From Solen grandis (lineage: Eukaryota; Mollusca; Bivalvia; Adapedonta; Solenidae), in assembly GCA_021229015.1 (NCBI GenBank), contig CM037791.1:55063741-55127740 (forward strand): a stretch of DNA of 64,000 bases. The letters run 5' to 3'. Below, in pieces: positions 10,312 through 20,956 of the stretch. The position numbers and the translations under genes were made by a program. The notes under the pieces were generated by a model. The model ran no database searches and was not told where the DNA came from. It was given only the letters and a program-made list of their open reading frames with translations. Positions within the stretch are counted from its first letter, which is position 1. Each line of letters starts with the position of its first letter.

Positions 10312-13300
10312 TTATTGGCTACATCTTGCTGATTGGTTTTCCAGCTTGCGCACCAGGGATTTTACCCACTTTGGCGCATTAACACCTTCATACTTCTTAA
10401 GTTTGTCGTGATGGGCCATTCTTCGTCCACCTCGTGGGTCGATTTGAACATTAAAGGTCACAGCAGACAACTTCTGTACAATCACATAGGGACCATCAAA
10501 TCTCCTCTCCAGCTTGGGGGCAACACCTACCTTCCTTACCTCATGAAGCAGCCATACCACATCACCTACACGGTAGTCATGTAAATAGGCTCGTACATCA
10601 TAGCGGTCTTTGCTTCGCTTAGCGCTTGCTCCCATGTACTGGCGTGCTACTCTGTGCGCCTTAAGCATTCGATCCCTGATCTTTTGAACATGAACAACTT
10701 CAGACACTGGCCCCTTGCTCATTGCATATCCATGGATCAAATCAGCAGGCATCCTGACCTCTCTCCCCAGACACATTAGGTTGGGCGTTAGTTTTGTTGT
10801 CTCATTTGGAGAGGCCCTATAAGCTCCAGCTAGGCAACCTAGATAGCAATCCCAGTCACTCTGTTCAACTATATAAGCCTTTATCATTTTTATTATACTT
10901 CTATTAAACCTTTCACACTGGCCATTTGCTTTCGGGTTTCTTGGTGTAGTTCTAGTCTTTCGGATTTCAAACAATTTACATAGGTCTTTAAACAGCTTGC
11001 CTTCAAATGTCATTCCCAAGTCTGTGTGTATTGACAAAGGACAGCCCCATCGTGCAATAAACTCATTGGCGATATTGAGAGCACAAGTATCTGCCTGTTG
11101 CGAGGAGGCTGGAAGTACCTCGACATATTTTGTAAAATGGTCTGTGAGTACCATGATGTAACGGTTCCCATCGGCAGTTACGGGGAGTGGGCCCAGAAAA
11201 TCAATAGCCAATGTGTCCCAGGGTGCGCCACTTGGCAAGCGACCCAATGGAGCCTTCGGCTTTTTAATAGGTTCTGTGTTAGCTGCACATATGTCACAGG
11301 CACGCACATGGAGCCTTACATCTTCCCTCAGCTGAAACCAATAGTAATTTTTCAGTAACTTGTGCTTCGTCTTCTTGGTACCCAGGTGACCTGCCAATAT
11401 GTTGTCATGTGCAAGTTTCAGGAGGTCACCCTTCATGTCCTTTGGTACTATCAGCTGGCAGTACACGTCCGTCCCATTCTGTTTTTTAAAGGTCTTGCAC
11501 ATTACTCCATCTTGCAGAAACAAGGAATCCCATAACAACAAATAATGCCTTGCTGCAGGGCTCTCTAATTCTATCTGGGCAAGTTCAGGTTTTCTGTTGG
11601 CCTTTAACGCCTTATACACTACAGCAATATCTGGGTCTGATTCTTGGCATGCTGACAGCCTCTCTGCTGTAATCACCTCAAGCCATGGTTTAGCTTTAAC
11701 GGCAGGATCACCAGCAACTATCCTGACTGGTGTACTTATGCTTTGATCAGGAGTTGTGACCGCACTGTCGGTACTATCAGACAGCAACTTTCCCATTCGC
11801 CAAGATGATGCCATCAGCTCCGCCCGCCTACAGCACTTCTTACATGGCCCGCACTTGAGGGGTTCACTGGTGTCAACATTATCACAATCACAATCCCGTG
11901 GATCTTCACACCTAGAGAGAGCATCACAATGTGTTTGGAGCTTCCCTGGACGGTACTGGATAGTGAAATGGTACGCAGCTAGGATCTCAACCCACCTTGC
12001 AACTTTTCCATTAGGTTCTTTAAGGCTGAAAAGCCACACCAGAGCTTGGTGATCACTTCGAACTATGATCTTTCGCCCAAGTAAGTACTGCCTAAAATAC
12101 TGCACATAGTATACTACTGCCAGGAGCTCTCTCTCGGTCACACAGTAATTTCGCTCGGCCTTGTTCAATGATCGGCTTGCGTATGAGATAACTGTTTCAC
12201 GGCCTGCTTGCATTTGAGATAAGACTCCACCTATCCCAACCCCCGAGGCATCAACATCTAGGTAAAAGTCTCCCCCGTCATTTAATGGATAGCCCATTAC
12301 ATCAGCCCCAATTAGTTTGGCCTTCAAGCAGTCAAATGCCATCTGACATTCAGACGTCCAATGGAAGGCGGCGTCCTTCTTAGTGAGATCAGTCAGCGGC
12401 CTTGCAATTTTTGCGAAGTCTTTGATGAAGCGCCGGTAGTAGGATGCTGTCGCTACAAACTGCCTAACTTGCTTTGACGTCGTTGGTTTTGCCCAGTCAG
12501 CCACCTTTGATACATTGGTGGGGTCTGGTCGCACGCCCTGTTTAGAAACTGTATGGCCTAGAAAAACCACCTCTGATTGGAGTAGGTTGCACTTGTCAGG
12601 CCGCAACTTCAACCCAGCTCTCTTTATTCTAGAGAGAACTTCGTCAACCCTTCCCATGTGTTCTTCAAAATCAGCACCATACACAATAATGTCATCTACA
12701 TAAACTAGACATGTGTGCCATTGTAGGTCTTTTAAGACTAATTCCATCGTACGCTGGAAGGTGCTGCTGCTATTGCTCAAGCCAAACGGCATTCTACTCA
12801 TCTCGAACAGACCATATTTACAAGTAAATGCACTTTTCTGAATGTCATCACTTTTCAGAGGAATTTGGAAGTACCCCGAGGTGAGATCAAATGAGCTGAA
12901 GAGACTCATCCCTGCCACAGCATCAAGACAATCCTGTACCCTAGGAAGCGGAAATCCATCCGGTTTCACAAGGGCATTGACTTTGCGGTAGTCTACACAG
13001 GGCCGTACAGCACCTGATTTTTTCCGAACAAAAACTATTGGGCTGGCCCATGGAGACGTACTCTTTTGTATCACCCCCTTCTTCAAGAGGTCTTCTATGG
13101 CTGCTTTCTCTTCGGCAGCAAATGCAAGCGGAACACGCCTAGGCCTTTGCTTGATGGGTGCTGCATCCCCTGTGTCAATAGGGTGTTCTGCGAGGTTGGT
13201 GAGGCCAATGTCCCATTCACTCTTTGAAAAGGTATCGCTGTATTTATGAAGCAGAACCGCAACTGCACCCTTCTCTTCATGGCTCTTCCCCGCTGTTGAT

Positions 13301-13767
13301 TTCTCAAAAAGACCATGCAAGTGATCCGATACAGTCACAGTTTCGTGATTTACTGTCCTCACAGCAGTGCTCACTACCTCTTTCTTCAGTGTCCCCACTC
13401 TCCTTACACTACACAAGTTTTCCTCCTCACTCTCATTCTCCCTGTCAGCTAGGATGCTTACAATTCTCTCTATCTGCTCCGCTTTGCCTATATGGGCATC
13501 TTGCCGCAGCACAACGTCACATGCAAAAGGATTAAGTATCCTTACTTTACAAGTCGGTCCTCTGTTTATGTCTACCAACGTTGAAGCCATTACCAGCTGG
13601 TAGTTCTCAGTGAAGGTCTCATTTGCTTCGACAAGGTACTCCGCTGCCCTCTCACAGTCATCAATCTCTTCCCTTTCTACATATACATCGACAATCGCCT
13701 CAGCCTTACCTGGCACACATACATCATCTGCAACTGTTACTCGTCTTGACCTTGTCCTCTTACCCAC
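10312..13767 (-). CDS. pol: Gypsy Pol: reverse transcriptase, RNase H, integrase
   Basis: Open frame of 1151 codons. The first codon in the stated range is GTG; the frame actually opens just after a TAG about 40 nt upstream, so translation probably comes by frameshift from the protease frame. RT: FDLTSGYF (D294) and YVDD (356-359). RNase H: D504/D506 in YLDVDAS, E547, D572 in SDHQ. Integrase: zinc motif H787, H794, C824, C827, then catalytic D856 (AIDFLGP), D916 (HTDLG) and E952 (CERFN), spacing D-x59-D-x35-E. A C-terminal GPY/F-type module follows (RRFDGPYVIV). A Cys-rich linker (about 626-646) joins RNase H and integrase. Every catalytic residue expected for these enzymes is present. Confidence 0.95.
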   Translation of the reverse strand: MGKRTRSRRVTVADDVCVPGKAEAIVDVYVEREEIDDCERAAEYLVEANETFTENYQLVMASTLVDINRGPTCKVRILNPFACDVVLRQDAHIGKAEQIERIVSILADRENESEEENLCSVRRVGTLKKEVVSTAVRTVNHETVTVSDHLHGLFEKSTAGKSHEEKGAVAVLLHKYSDTFSKSEWDIGLTNLAEHPIDTGDAAPIKQRPRRVPLAFAAEEKAAIEDLLKKGVIQKSTSPWASPIVFVRKKSGAVRPCVDYRKVNALVKPDGFPLPRVQDCLDAVAGMSLFSSFDLTSGYFQIPLKSDDIQKSAFTCKYGLFEMSRMPFGLSNSSSTFQRTMELVLKDLQWHTCLVYVDDIIVYGADFEEHMGRVDEVLSRIKRAGLKLRPDKCNLLQSEVVFLGHTVSKQGVRPDPTNVSKVADWAKPTTSKQVRQFVATASYYRRFIKDFAKIARPLTDLTKKDAAFHWTSECQMAFDCLKAKLIGADVMGYPLNDGGDFYLDVDASGVGIGGVLSQMQAGRETVISYASRSLNKAERNYCVTERELLAVVYYVQYFRQYLLGRKIIVRSDHQALVWLFSLKEPNGKVARWVEILAAYHFTIQYRPGKLQTHCDALSRCEDPRDCDCDNVDTSEPLKCGPCKKCCRRAELMASSWRMGKLLSDSTDSAVTTPDQSISTPVRIVAGDPAVKAKPWLEVITAERLSACQESDPDIAVVYKALKANRKPELAQIELESPAARHYLLLWDSLFLQDGVMCKTFKKQNGTDVYCQLIVPKDMKGDLLKLAHDNILAGHLGTKKTKHKLLKNYYWFQLREDVRLHVRACDICAANTEPIKKPKAPLGRLPSGAPWDTLAIDFLGPLPVTADGNRYIMVLTDHFTKYVEVLPASSQQADTCALNIANEFIARWGCPLSIHTDLGMTFEGKLFKDLCKLFEIRKTRTTPRNPKANGQCERFNRSIIKMIKAYIVEQSDWDCYLGCLAGAYRASPNETTKLTPNLMCLGREVRMPADLIHGYAMSKGPVSEVVHVQKIRDRMLKAHRVARQYMGASAKRSKDRYDVRAYLHDYRVGDVVWLLHEVRKVGVAPKLERRFDGPYVIVQKLSAVTFNVQIDPRGGRRMAHHDKLKKYEGVNAPKWVKSLVRKLENQSARCSQ

Positions 13768-13799
13768 TTGGAGACAAGGGATCTCTATACCCTCTAGAA

Positions 13800-14174
13800 C
13801 TACTCGCTATTGCCCTTCAACCCCTTACTCAGTAGCAAGTCTGCTGCCCCCTTATCACCATCCATCAATATATCAAACCCCAGAAGCGCTTCGTCTTCTA
13901 TATTGGCAACTACCAGTTCGTGCACTCTACAATACGCCCCTAGAGCAACCCTGAACTCTGCTTTGCCTAGCTCCTTTATTGGTGATCCGTTTGCACCTCG
14001 CAGACTGCATGACTTCTTTAACATTGGCCTCCTGCTTCTCTCTATCTTCTCGTAGACCCTCGTCGACAACACTGACCTTGCCGCACCTGTGTCTGCAGTT
14101 ACCAACAACTTGACCCCCTCTATTTCCCCTTGCACATAAACCCCGTCACAAAGTCCTTTACTTTCCTTGAGCAC
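13800..14174 (-). CDS. Gypsy aspartic protease
   Basis: Open 124-codon segment between gag and pol. It has the retropepsin active site LLVTADTGAARSVLS (D28-T29-G30) and the conserved ALLGFDIL (96-103) near the end. It is out of frame with both gag and pol, so it is probably made as part of a frameshifted Gag-Pro-Pol polyprotein; the ATG at 14174 need not be a real start. Functional proteases of this family act as dimers and cut the polyprotein. Confidence 0.88.
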   Translation of the reverse strand: MLKESKGLCDGVYVQGEIEGVKLLVTADTGAARSVLSTRVYEKIERSRRPMLKKSCSLRGANGSPIKELGKAEFRVALGAYCRVHELVVANIEDEALLGFDILMDGDKGAADLLLSKGLKGNSE

Positions 14175-14221
14175 TTGTCCAGTCTCATCAACTTTGGTTT
14201 CCTCAATGTGGCCTTTTTCCT

Positions 14222-15802
14222 CTAACTGGACCGGCTCTCGGCCACTGGAGTGGGTCCCTTGAAGTTTAAAGTCTGATTTTCTTTGGGTGCATTTACCTCC
14301 CTCTTTCTGTTCAAGTCATCACCACGCCAATTTCTGTTTCCTGATGCATCCTGCCTCCTCTTTTCTGGGCAATCCCTTGCATAGTGGCCTATACCATGAC
14401 AGCAAAAGCATTCTACCGGTCTCCTACTTTGTACCCCTGGTTTCCTAGCCTGTACAGCTCTTTGAGCCTCTTCCAATTTTCCTAACCTCTCCAAGATCTT
14501 CATCAAGACATTCTCATTGTCGGTTTCGCTATTGCCCTTCAGCGTCGTTCCCCAAGTATTGTTACCACTCTGTGATGCACCCCTCTCTGGTACTCTGGAA
14601 ACCTTGCCCTCATTAACCTCTTCACCTGGCACTGTTCGTCTTGTTGTCCTGTACTTGCGGTCTGTGTTCCAGCTATTGCGAGTCTGTATAAAGTTGACTA
14701 CATGGTATACAGCTTCATCTATTGTCTCCGGTTCCTTGTGAAATTCAACTTCAAATCTTATTTCATCGTCCCTAAGCCCATCCAAAAATTTCCGCACTAA
14801 ATCTTCCTCTCTAGTTCTTTTGTCTCTATACCCATGTGCCTTATCGTACAACATTTTTAGGTCGGCGGCATACTCCTCAGCTGTCTCCCCAGTCTTCTGA
14901 TTCCGCCGACTAAATTTCCCCGCGAATGCCCTACTTGTTTCCACCACTCTGAACCGATTGTGCATCTCCTTGATTACTTCCCGGTAATTTCTTAATGCAT
15001 CTCTTGGCAGTTGTCCATACAGAAATTGTGCAGCTTGACCTTCTATGCGTGGCAGAAGCTGATCCAGACGATCTTCATCATTCCAATTGTGCCTCTCTGC
15101 AATTGCCTCAAATCTGGCTATCCACACAGTCCATTCCTCCTTTCCTGTAAAAGCTGGTATCTTAACATTGCTGCCCGTTCGAGTGACATACCCTCCTATT
15201 TGTTCCAACGGATTCATTCTAGGACCAACCTGCCGTCCATAACCTCCACAGCCATCTGTCCTATGTTCAAATGCTGAGATCCTTGGACCAGTTGAGTTAG
15301 AGTTGTCATTGAGCTGATAACCCCTTTGCCATGCCTGACTGCTACTACACTGCCCCGCATTCCTATAGTCAAACTGGTCTCTGACCATCTGAGGTTCGGA
15401 TCCACCATTTGCGCCATTCACCCTAACAACACTAGCATCGTTCATTGACCCAATATGTTGCGGAATGTTGACATTACTTTGAGGCATTGCCTGTTTCAGT
15501 ACCTTTAGCTCGGACACGACCTCCTTCAAAATACCCGAGATGTCATTTAAAACGCTTGTCTGGTTTACTAGGCCTTGATTATTAATCGTCGTGACTGTCG
15601 GTGTGTCAGCCCTTTGTAGCATATTACTTTGTTCGGGCCTTGCGTCACATTGTACATGGTTAGATGATTCTGCTGAGGTTTCGTAGGCTGCTAAGCTATG
15701 CATGCTGCTTGCCCTAGACAGTGTACCTTGGTTCTCTGGCCTTGGTTCTTGGAGCCTGAAAAACACCTCTCTGTCGCTTCCAGCAGGGGTGTGGCCTTGC
15801 AT
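14222..15802 (-). CDS. gag: Gypsy Gag polyprotein
   Basis: ORF of 526 residues starting 66 nt after the primer-binding site. Residues about 220-375 resemble the capsid-like retrotransposon gag domain (FTGKEEWTVWIARFEAIA, then LPRIEGQAAQFLYGQL). A single CCHC zinc knuckle lies at C465-x2-C468-x4-H473-x4-C478, followed by a basic tail. The first 200 residues are Gln/Asn/Ser-rich. Gag of this family forms particles and packages element RNA through the knuckle. The frame ends before the protease frame begins, implying a frameshift. Confidence 0.92.
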   Translation of the reverse strand: MQGHTPAGSDREVFFRLQEPRPENQGTLSRASSMHSLAAYETSAESSNHVQCDARPEQSNMLQRADTPTVTTINNQGLVNQTSVLNDISGILKEVVSELKVLKQAMPQSNVNIPQHIGSMNDASVVRVNGANGGSEPQMVRDQFDYRNAGQCSSSQAWQRGYQLNDNSNSTGPRISAFEHRTDGCGGYGRQVGPRMNPLEQIGGYVTRTGSNVKIPAFTGKEEWTVWIARFEAIAERHNWNDEDRLDQLLPRIEGQAAQFLYGQLPRDALRNYREVIKEMHNRFRVVETSRAFAGKFSRRNQKTGETAEEYAADLKMLYDKAHGYRDKRTREEDLVRKFLDGLRDDEIRFEVEFHKEPETIDEAVYHVVNFIQTRNSWNTDRKYRTTRRTVPGEEVNEGKVSRVPERGASQSGNNTWGTTLKGNSETDNENVLMKILERLGKLEEAQRAVQARKPGVQSRRPVECFCCHGIGHYARDCPEKRRQDASGNRNWRGDDLNRKREVNAPKENQTLNFKGPTPVAESRSS

Positions 15803-15867
15803 CGCTTAATATTTAATTTCTAGGTGTAATGGGTTCGAATCTCTGGATCCTCCTTGAAAATTTGGGG

Positions 15868-15885
15868 ATCCCACTTCTGACACCA
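15868..15885 (-). promoter_or_regulatory. primer-binding site, tRNA-Leu type
   Basis: Minus strand reads TGGTGTCAGAAGTGGGAT, complementary to an 18-nt tRNA 3' end ATCCCACTTCTGACACCA of the tRNA-Leu kind. It is separated from the LTR end by five bases (TATTT). This fixes element orientation and the 5' LTR boundary. Confidence 0.85.
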
Positions 15886-15890
15886 AAATA

Positions 15891-16034
15891 TGTTACGCCC
15901 TACGGGTGCGCCTGCTTTACTCAGCGTCAAAATGGCCCGTATGGAACACTGCCGGATCACTGTTGCCGGTCACCCTAGGTCTAAGATGGCCGTCTCTTGC
16001 TTTACCCCCGACAGGTCTCCAAGTCTTTTAACTA
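15891..16034 (-). repeat. truncated 5' LTR
   Basis: Matches the first ~140 plus-strand bases of the other two LTR copies (one substitution, CAACGTC to CAGCGTC, noted), then switches to CR1 ORF2 sequence at about 16034. TAACTATC occurs in both parents near the switch, so the junction has short homology. Confidence 0.9.
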
Positions 16035-16981
16035 ACTATCAACTAAGAAATTTTCAAAACTTTGACAACTTACATTTTAGAACCTCATTTTATAAAAAGT
16101 CCTGTATACCTTCTTCTATTTCACTATGGAATAATCTTGATATAGAACTAAGGAGAAGTCCTACATTTAATTCATTTAAACGGAAATATTTCAACAAAAC
16201 TTTTTTGGAAATATTTTTGGCTAAGGAATAATTGTAGCAATCTAAATGAAGACCTATTTATGAATCATCTTAGACAAGATCCCCTATGTAACTGTCAAAA
16301 CGGAATAGAAAATGCTGAACATTTCTTCTTTAAATGTACACGTTTTTCTGATATCAGAATTTCTCTCTTTCAGGTAACAAGGTCATTCCACCCCCTACAT
16401 GTAGACATGCTATTGAATGGTAGTTCAAATCTTAACTCTGAACAAAATAAGTTGCTTTTGAAGCAGTTCAAACTTTTATTAAAAGATCTAAAAGATTTGA
16501 ATATTAACATTCCTTTAATATTTTTTAGATATGTTATTAATGTTACTGAGATAAAATGTTATTGTTTTAAAGCTGCTTTTTCTTAAGTAGTAGTTTTATA
16601 CATATACTTACAGAAATGTTACAGTAATATAACATTGATCTGAAGAAAAAAAATCCTGTATGTACATATGTACATGAATGTATATTTAATTACATATGTG
16701 TTTGTGAACGCCTATATCAGGATAAGGGGTTAAATGCCTGATATGTTGTAACTAAATAATGTAATTAGATTATAAGGATCCACCTCAACGAGTCTCTCTC
16801 TCTCTCTCTATTTTTTTTTTCTTTTTTTCTATGATTATATTTTCCATTATGTATTCTCATGACCATTTATATGCCATTGTCTACAATTGTATGTAGGGGA
16901 AGGACCGATTCTAAGTTGTAAGAACTTGTGGCCCAACCCCATTTCACATATATATGAAATAAAATATTATTAAACTAAACT
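16035..16981 (+). pseudogene. duplicated CR1 ORF2 C-terminus and 3' UTR
   Basis: Second copy of 5462-6452. It keeps the base missing near 5817 in the first copy, so the C-terminal frame (CNCQNGIENAEHFFFKC to KCYCFKAAFS) is open to about 16586. It has its own lesion: about 95 bases of the first copy (5608-5696) are replaced near 16186-16220 by a shorter AT-rich stretch. It ends at the same 3' boundary and the same flank CTCGTCAGTAT as the first copy. Confidence 0.9.
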
Positions 16982-17032
16982 AGTTTTAAATACTAAAGGC
17001 CGTAACACAGCTCATCCATTTCTCGTCAGTAT

Positions 17033-18661
17033 TGTTACGCCCTACGGGTGCGCCTGCTTTACTCAACGTCAAAATGGCCCGTATGGAACACTGCCGGATC
17101 ACTGTTGCCGGTCACCCTAGGTCTAAGATGGCCGTCTCTTGCTTTACCCCCGACAGGTCTCCAAGTCTTTAACTATCTGTGTTGTGTGGACTCCAACTTT
17201 AATAACTGAGTGGCTTTAAACTAGTAACTAGATCTAACAGGCCGTGTATTCTCACAGGGACTTAATAGTAAATAAAGACTTTTCAATGTTTACAAATTTA
17301 ATAAATGAAAATAAGTAACTTAAATATAATATATCTAGATCTATATCACATCAGATATCACGACTCGAGTTTCACTCACAATCACAACCAAATGGCTGTA
17401 TCACTCAAATGTAAATCTAAATTTACGTGTGCGATAACATAAGACGTTTCGACCAACCAGTAAGAACGTCGGGAAAATTGCGAAGTAGACTTCTAGATCT
17501 ATTATTACCCGTTAAAATACTATAAATTTATAACAAAACGTACGGTGGGCTACAAGCTGACAATAAAGTTTTAAACATCAACGTATAGTTTACCAAGTAT
17601 GCTTTACAACTGTATCGTTATCTAGAATAAGTATTTCTATTAAAAAATAATCATAGAAATATAGGCTCAGGGCGCGACTGTGAAATAAACAGGATATTCA
17701 CTTATAAATACACTATTAAAGCATCGAACCTAAGTTTGACTGGGAAAATGCACCACTTCAATGAGAAAAAAAATAAAACAGTCAAAATGCAGCCTAGCGT
17801 GGAATTCAGAAGCGTTGGAGTCCCCGAACTACCCGTGGACTCGGTATTTATACTAAACAGGGGTACACAGCCCACAAGTGTGAGGTTCACACCCCACACT
17901 GTGATCTGTAGACACACAGCTCACTGCGTGAACTGTGGGCTTAAAGCTCACAGAAATGGAAAGCTCACAGAAATGGAAGCCTGTATAATACATGGCATTA
18001 ATAACTCTTAACTTAATTTATATATAAAATAAATTATAAGAAAACTAACAATAACCTCGAAACTACGCTTCCTTGAATTTGACAGTTGATTCATGTTCTA
18101 ATTCTGTATATATTCTTTAAGAAAATCAAATATACCCGCCGATGCAGTTGCTAGGTAACTGCACACATAAAAATCAAAATGGCGGACGATGCTCACAACG
18201 TGAACAAGCTAAAAAAATACACTGCCAGTAATACCCGAAAGGGGAGTTGTGCAGTATATATAGATAGATAGATAGATAGAAAAATACGATCCTTCTACCA
18301 AGTGATCGAATACAATAAGTGTGTCAGACTAAATTCAAACATGGAATAAACAATTCTGACAAGGAAATACTGACTAGATTTACATTAAATGCGGCTTAAA
18401 ATGGATAAAGTACAGCCGCGAAAACCCATGACATCAACAGGATTCTACCGTGGAAAACCTAGGGGGGATCAATTCTAAAGTGAATGATTTTGAGAAAAAC
18501 TGGCATATTATTTTGAGTTAAGTTGTCTACCTGTAAATTTAACAAGGAGAACAACTTGCTGAATGTAGTGTCGCCAGTAATAAGCACCTTAAAATGATTT
18601 AAATACATGTATACAAAGAATGGCAGAAGAACAAATAAGGTAATCCCTGTAGGGCATTACA
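17033..18661 (-). repeat. complete right-hand LTR
   Basis: A 1629-bp copy of the LTR at 6504-8056. Visible differences: a 17-bp tandem duplication (AGCTCACAGAAATGGAA) near 17950, and about 60 extra bases with a GATA microsatellite near 18206-18280. It is flanked by GTAT at 17029-17032 and 18662-18665, so taken alone it looks like a solo LTR with an intact target duplication. Confidence 0.92.
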
Positions 18662-19644
18662 GTATTTTGCGTTGAATGAGATTTTGTTTCTGGATACTGC
18701 GTACACCCGGCGTTGAAATGTTACAGAAATTGAGAAATCGTCCATGAAACTGAAAGTTTCAGACGACTGGAAGTTAGTTTATTGTAGAATCTATTTCAAA
18801 AATATATTTCAAGCTTTCTTTTTTTTCCTTTACACGAAAAATCTCTTAAAACGCACTATTTACAGAAAACCTCTAATTTAGTTCAGTGCTTTTAAAATGT
18901 ACCAGCAAACCTTCGCACACTTGTAACGATTATTTATAAAAAATAAACTATTCTAAACTAATGGTAAATAATTCACATTACACAAGTTGTTTATGAAGTT
19001 CTTGAATACTGATATAATATATCCTTTTTTGTCCTACGCAGAATGCGCAGGGATGAAATGCAACATCCGTTTCTTGGGAAAATTCGTATCGTAAAAGGTC
19101 TTTATGTTCTTAGGCAAACAAGTTGTTAAAACTCTTGTGATAAGCAAGGTAAGAAAATAAATTTCCGAGTGGTTCAATTAGGAAATATATATCTTAATTT
19201 TGATTGATCTGTGCTATAATAAAGCACGGCATGGAGTTTAGATGCGCAGTAATATAATCACAAAGGCCGTAGGCCTACAAACATCTAAACGGCATATCGT
19301 GCTATATAAGTATAAAACAGAGCGCACAAAAATCAAGATGTTTTTCCATTCTAACTTGTCAAGAAAAAATAAAGTTGGACAACAACAAACAAATACAAAC
19401 AAACAAAAAACGGTCGTTATTTCTATCGTTTGCACAAATATTTTGAGAATAACAAATGTTGAAAATGGTGATAAACTTGTTTTTTTTTTTTTTTTTTTTT
19501 AAAAAAAAATTTTTTTTCTTTTTCTTTCTTTTTTTGTTTTTTTTTGACGGTTTTTGCACGCGCTGTTTGGTGCCACTCGTGAAATATACCTTTTGATTCT
19601 CACTCGGTGAAATATAAAAAAAAATAATCTTACACTGGCTGCCA
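18662..19644. other. non-coding stretch, no recognised feature
   Basis: It continues the target DNA right of the LTR. It has A/T runs around 19483-19545 and no convincing ORF; the small frames here come from homopolymers. Confidence 0.5.
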
Positions 19645-19738
19645 GTACAGACCGGAATTTCTAGCTCGAGGGTAGAGGTTTACGGCGGCCGAGTTTCCGC
19701 TAAACAGTTACCCGAAAACTAGATATTCCCGTCTGTAC
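19645..19738. repeat. short inverted repeat (fold-back)
   Basis: GTACAGACCGGAATTTCTAG on the left pairs with CTAGATATTCCCGTCTGTAC on the right, two mismatches in 20 bases, around a GC-rich centre of about 54 bases. Possibly a tiny MITE-like element. Confidence 0.7.
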
Positions 19739-19819
19739 CGACATCTGGTGTTTGATTCTTTTTCTTGCATATTACATATCAATTATAACCAGAACAGAAA
19801 TTCTCATAACGCACTTTTT

Positions 19820-20954
19820 AGCTCACCTGAGCACGTGTGCTCAGGATGAGCTTTTAGGATCGATGAATGTCCGTCGTCTGTCCGTCCGTCGTCCACAATT
19901 TGTTCGTTTGCACTCTAGCATCTTCATTTTATGAGCAATTATCTTAAAACTTTAAAACAATGTTTATAACCATAAAATCTCGGCCAAGTTCGATTATGGC
20001 TGATATCGGAACATTAGGTCAGGAGTTATGCCCCTTTTAAAATTAAAAAATGCCATATTTCAAGTTGTTTACACTCTAGCATCTTCATCTTTTGAGCAAT
20101 CCTCTTCAAACTTTATGGCAATGCTTATGACCGTAAGGTCTCGATTGAGTTCGATTATGGCTGAGATTCATCAATTAGGTCAGGAGTTATGCCCCTTTGA
20201 ATATTAAAAAAATGCCATATTTCACTTTGTTTACACTCTAGCATCTTCATCTTTTGAGCAATCATCTTCAAACTTTATGGCAATGCTTATGACCATAATG
20301 TCTCGATTGAGTTTGATTATGACTGAGATCAGTTGCTTAGGTCAGGAGTTAAGCCCCTTTTAATATAAAAAAATGCCAGATTTCACGTTGTTTACACTCT
20401 AGCATCTTCATCTTTTGAGCAATCATCTTCAAACTTTATTACAATGTTTATGACCATAAGGTCTCGATTGAGTTCGATTAATGCTGAGATCCGTCAATTA
20501 GTTCAGAAGTTATGCCCCTTTTAATATTCAAAAAATGCCAGAAATCACTTTGTTTACACTCTAGCATCTTCATCTTTTGAGCAATCATCTTCAAACTTAA
20601 TGACAATGCTTATGACCATAAGGTCTCGATTGAGTTCGATTATGGCTTAGATCCGTCAATTAGGTCAGGAGTTCAGGAGTTATGCCCCTTTTAATAAAAA
20701 AAATGCAAGATTTCACTTTGTTTATTCTCTACCAACTTCATTTTTTTAACAATCATTTTTAAACTTTAAGACAATGTTTATGCCCATAATCTCACAATCG
20801 GGTTCAATTATAACTGATATTGACCTGTAAATTTAGGAGTTATGCCCATTTCACCATAAAAAAAGCCAGATTTCACTTTTACACTCAAGCATCTTTATTT
20901 CTTAAGCAATCATCTTTCTCAGGTGAGCGACCAAGGGTCATCTGGGCCCTCTTG
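19820..20954 (+). repeat. hairpin-ended minisatellite cassette A1 (AGCTCACC type)
   Basis: Starts with the hairpin AGCTCACCTGAGCAC/GTGCTCAGGATGAGCT, followed by a (GTCCGTC) tract. The core is six to seven units of about 160 bp (ACTCTAGCATCTTCAT ... GTCAGGAGTTATGCCCC). It closes with TCAGGTGAGC, the inverse of the start, and GGGCCCTCTTG-TT. The design (subterminal inverted repeats, microsatellite, tandem core, 3' hairpin) resembles Helentron-associated non-autonomous elements; this classification is inference. Confidence 0.8.
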
Positions 20955-20956
20955 TT

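Larger units (their letters stand above)
6504..18661 (-). mobile_element. Gypsy-type LTR retrotransposon with rearranged 5' end
   Basis: Read on the minus strand: truncated 5' LTR (16034-15891), tRNA-Leu-type PBS, gag, protease, pol (RT-RNaseH-integrase), an extra zinc-finger ORF, polypurine tract and 3' LTR (8056-6504). LTR ends are TGTAATGCCC...GGGCGTAACA. The left flank GTAT (6500-6503) matches GTAT after the right-hand LTR (18662-18665), a 4-bp target duplication. Between the truncated 5' LTR and the right LTR lies a duplicated piece of the upstream CR1 element (16035-17032), which is not part of a normal provirus. The LTR copies are near-identical apart from indels and the main ORFs are open, so the insertion is probably young. 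Confidence 0.9.
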
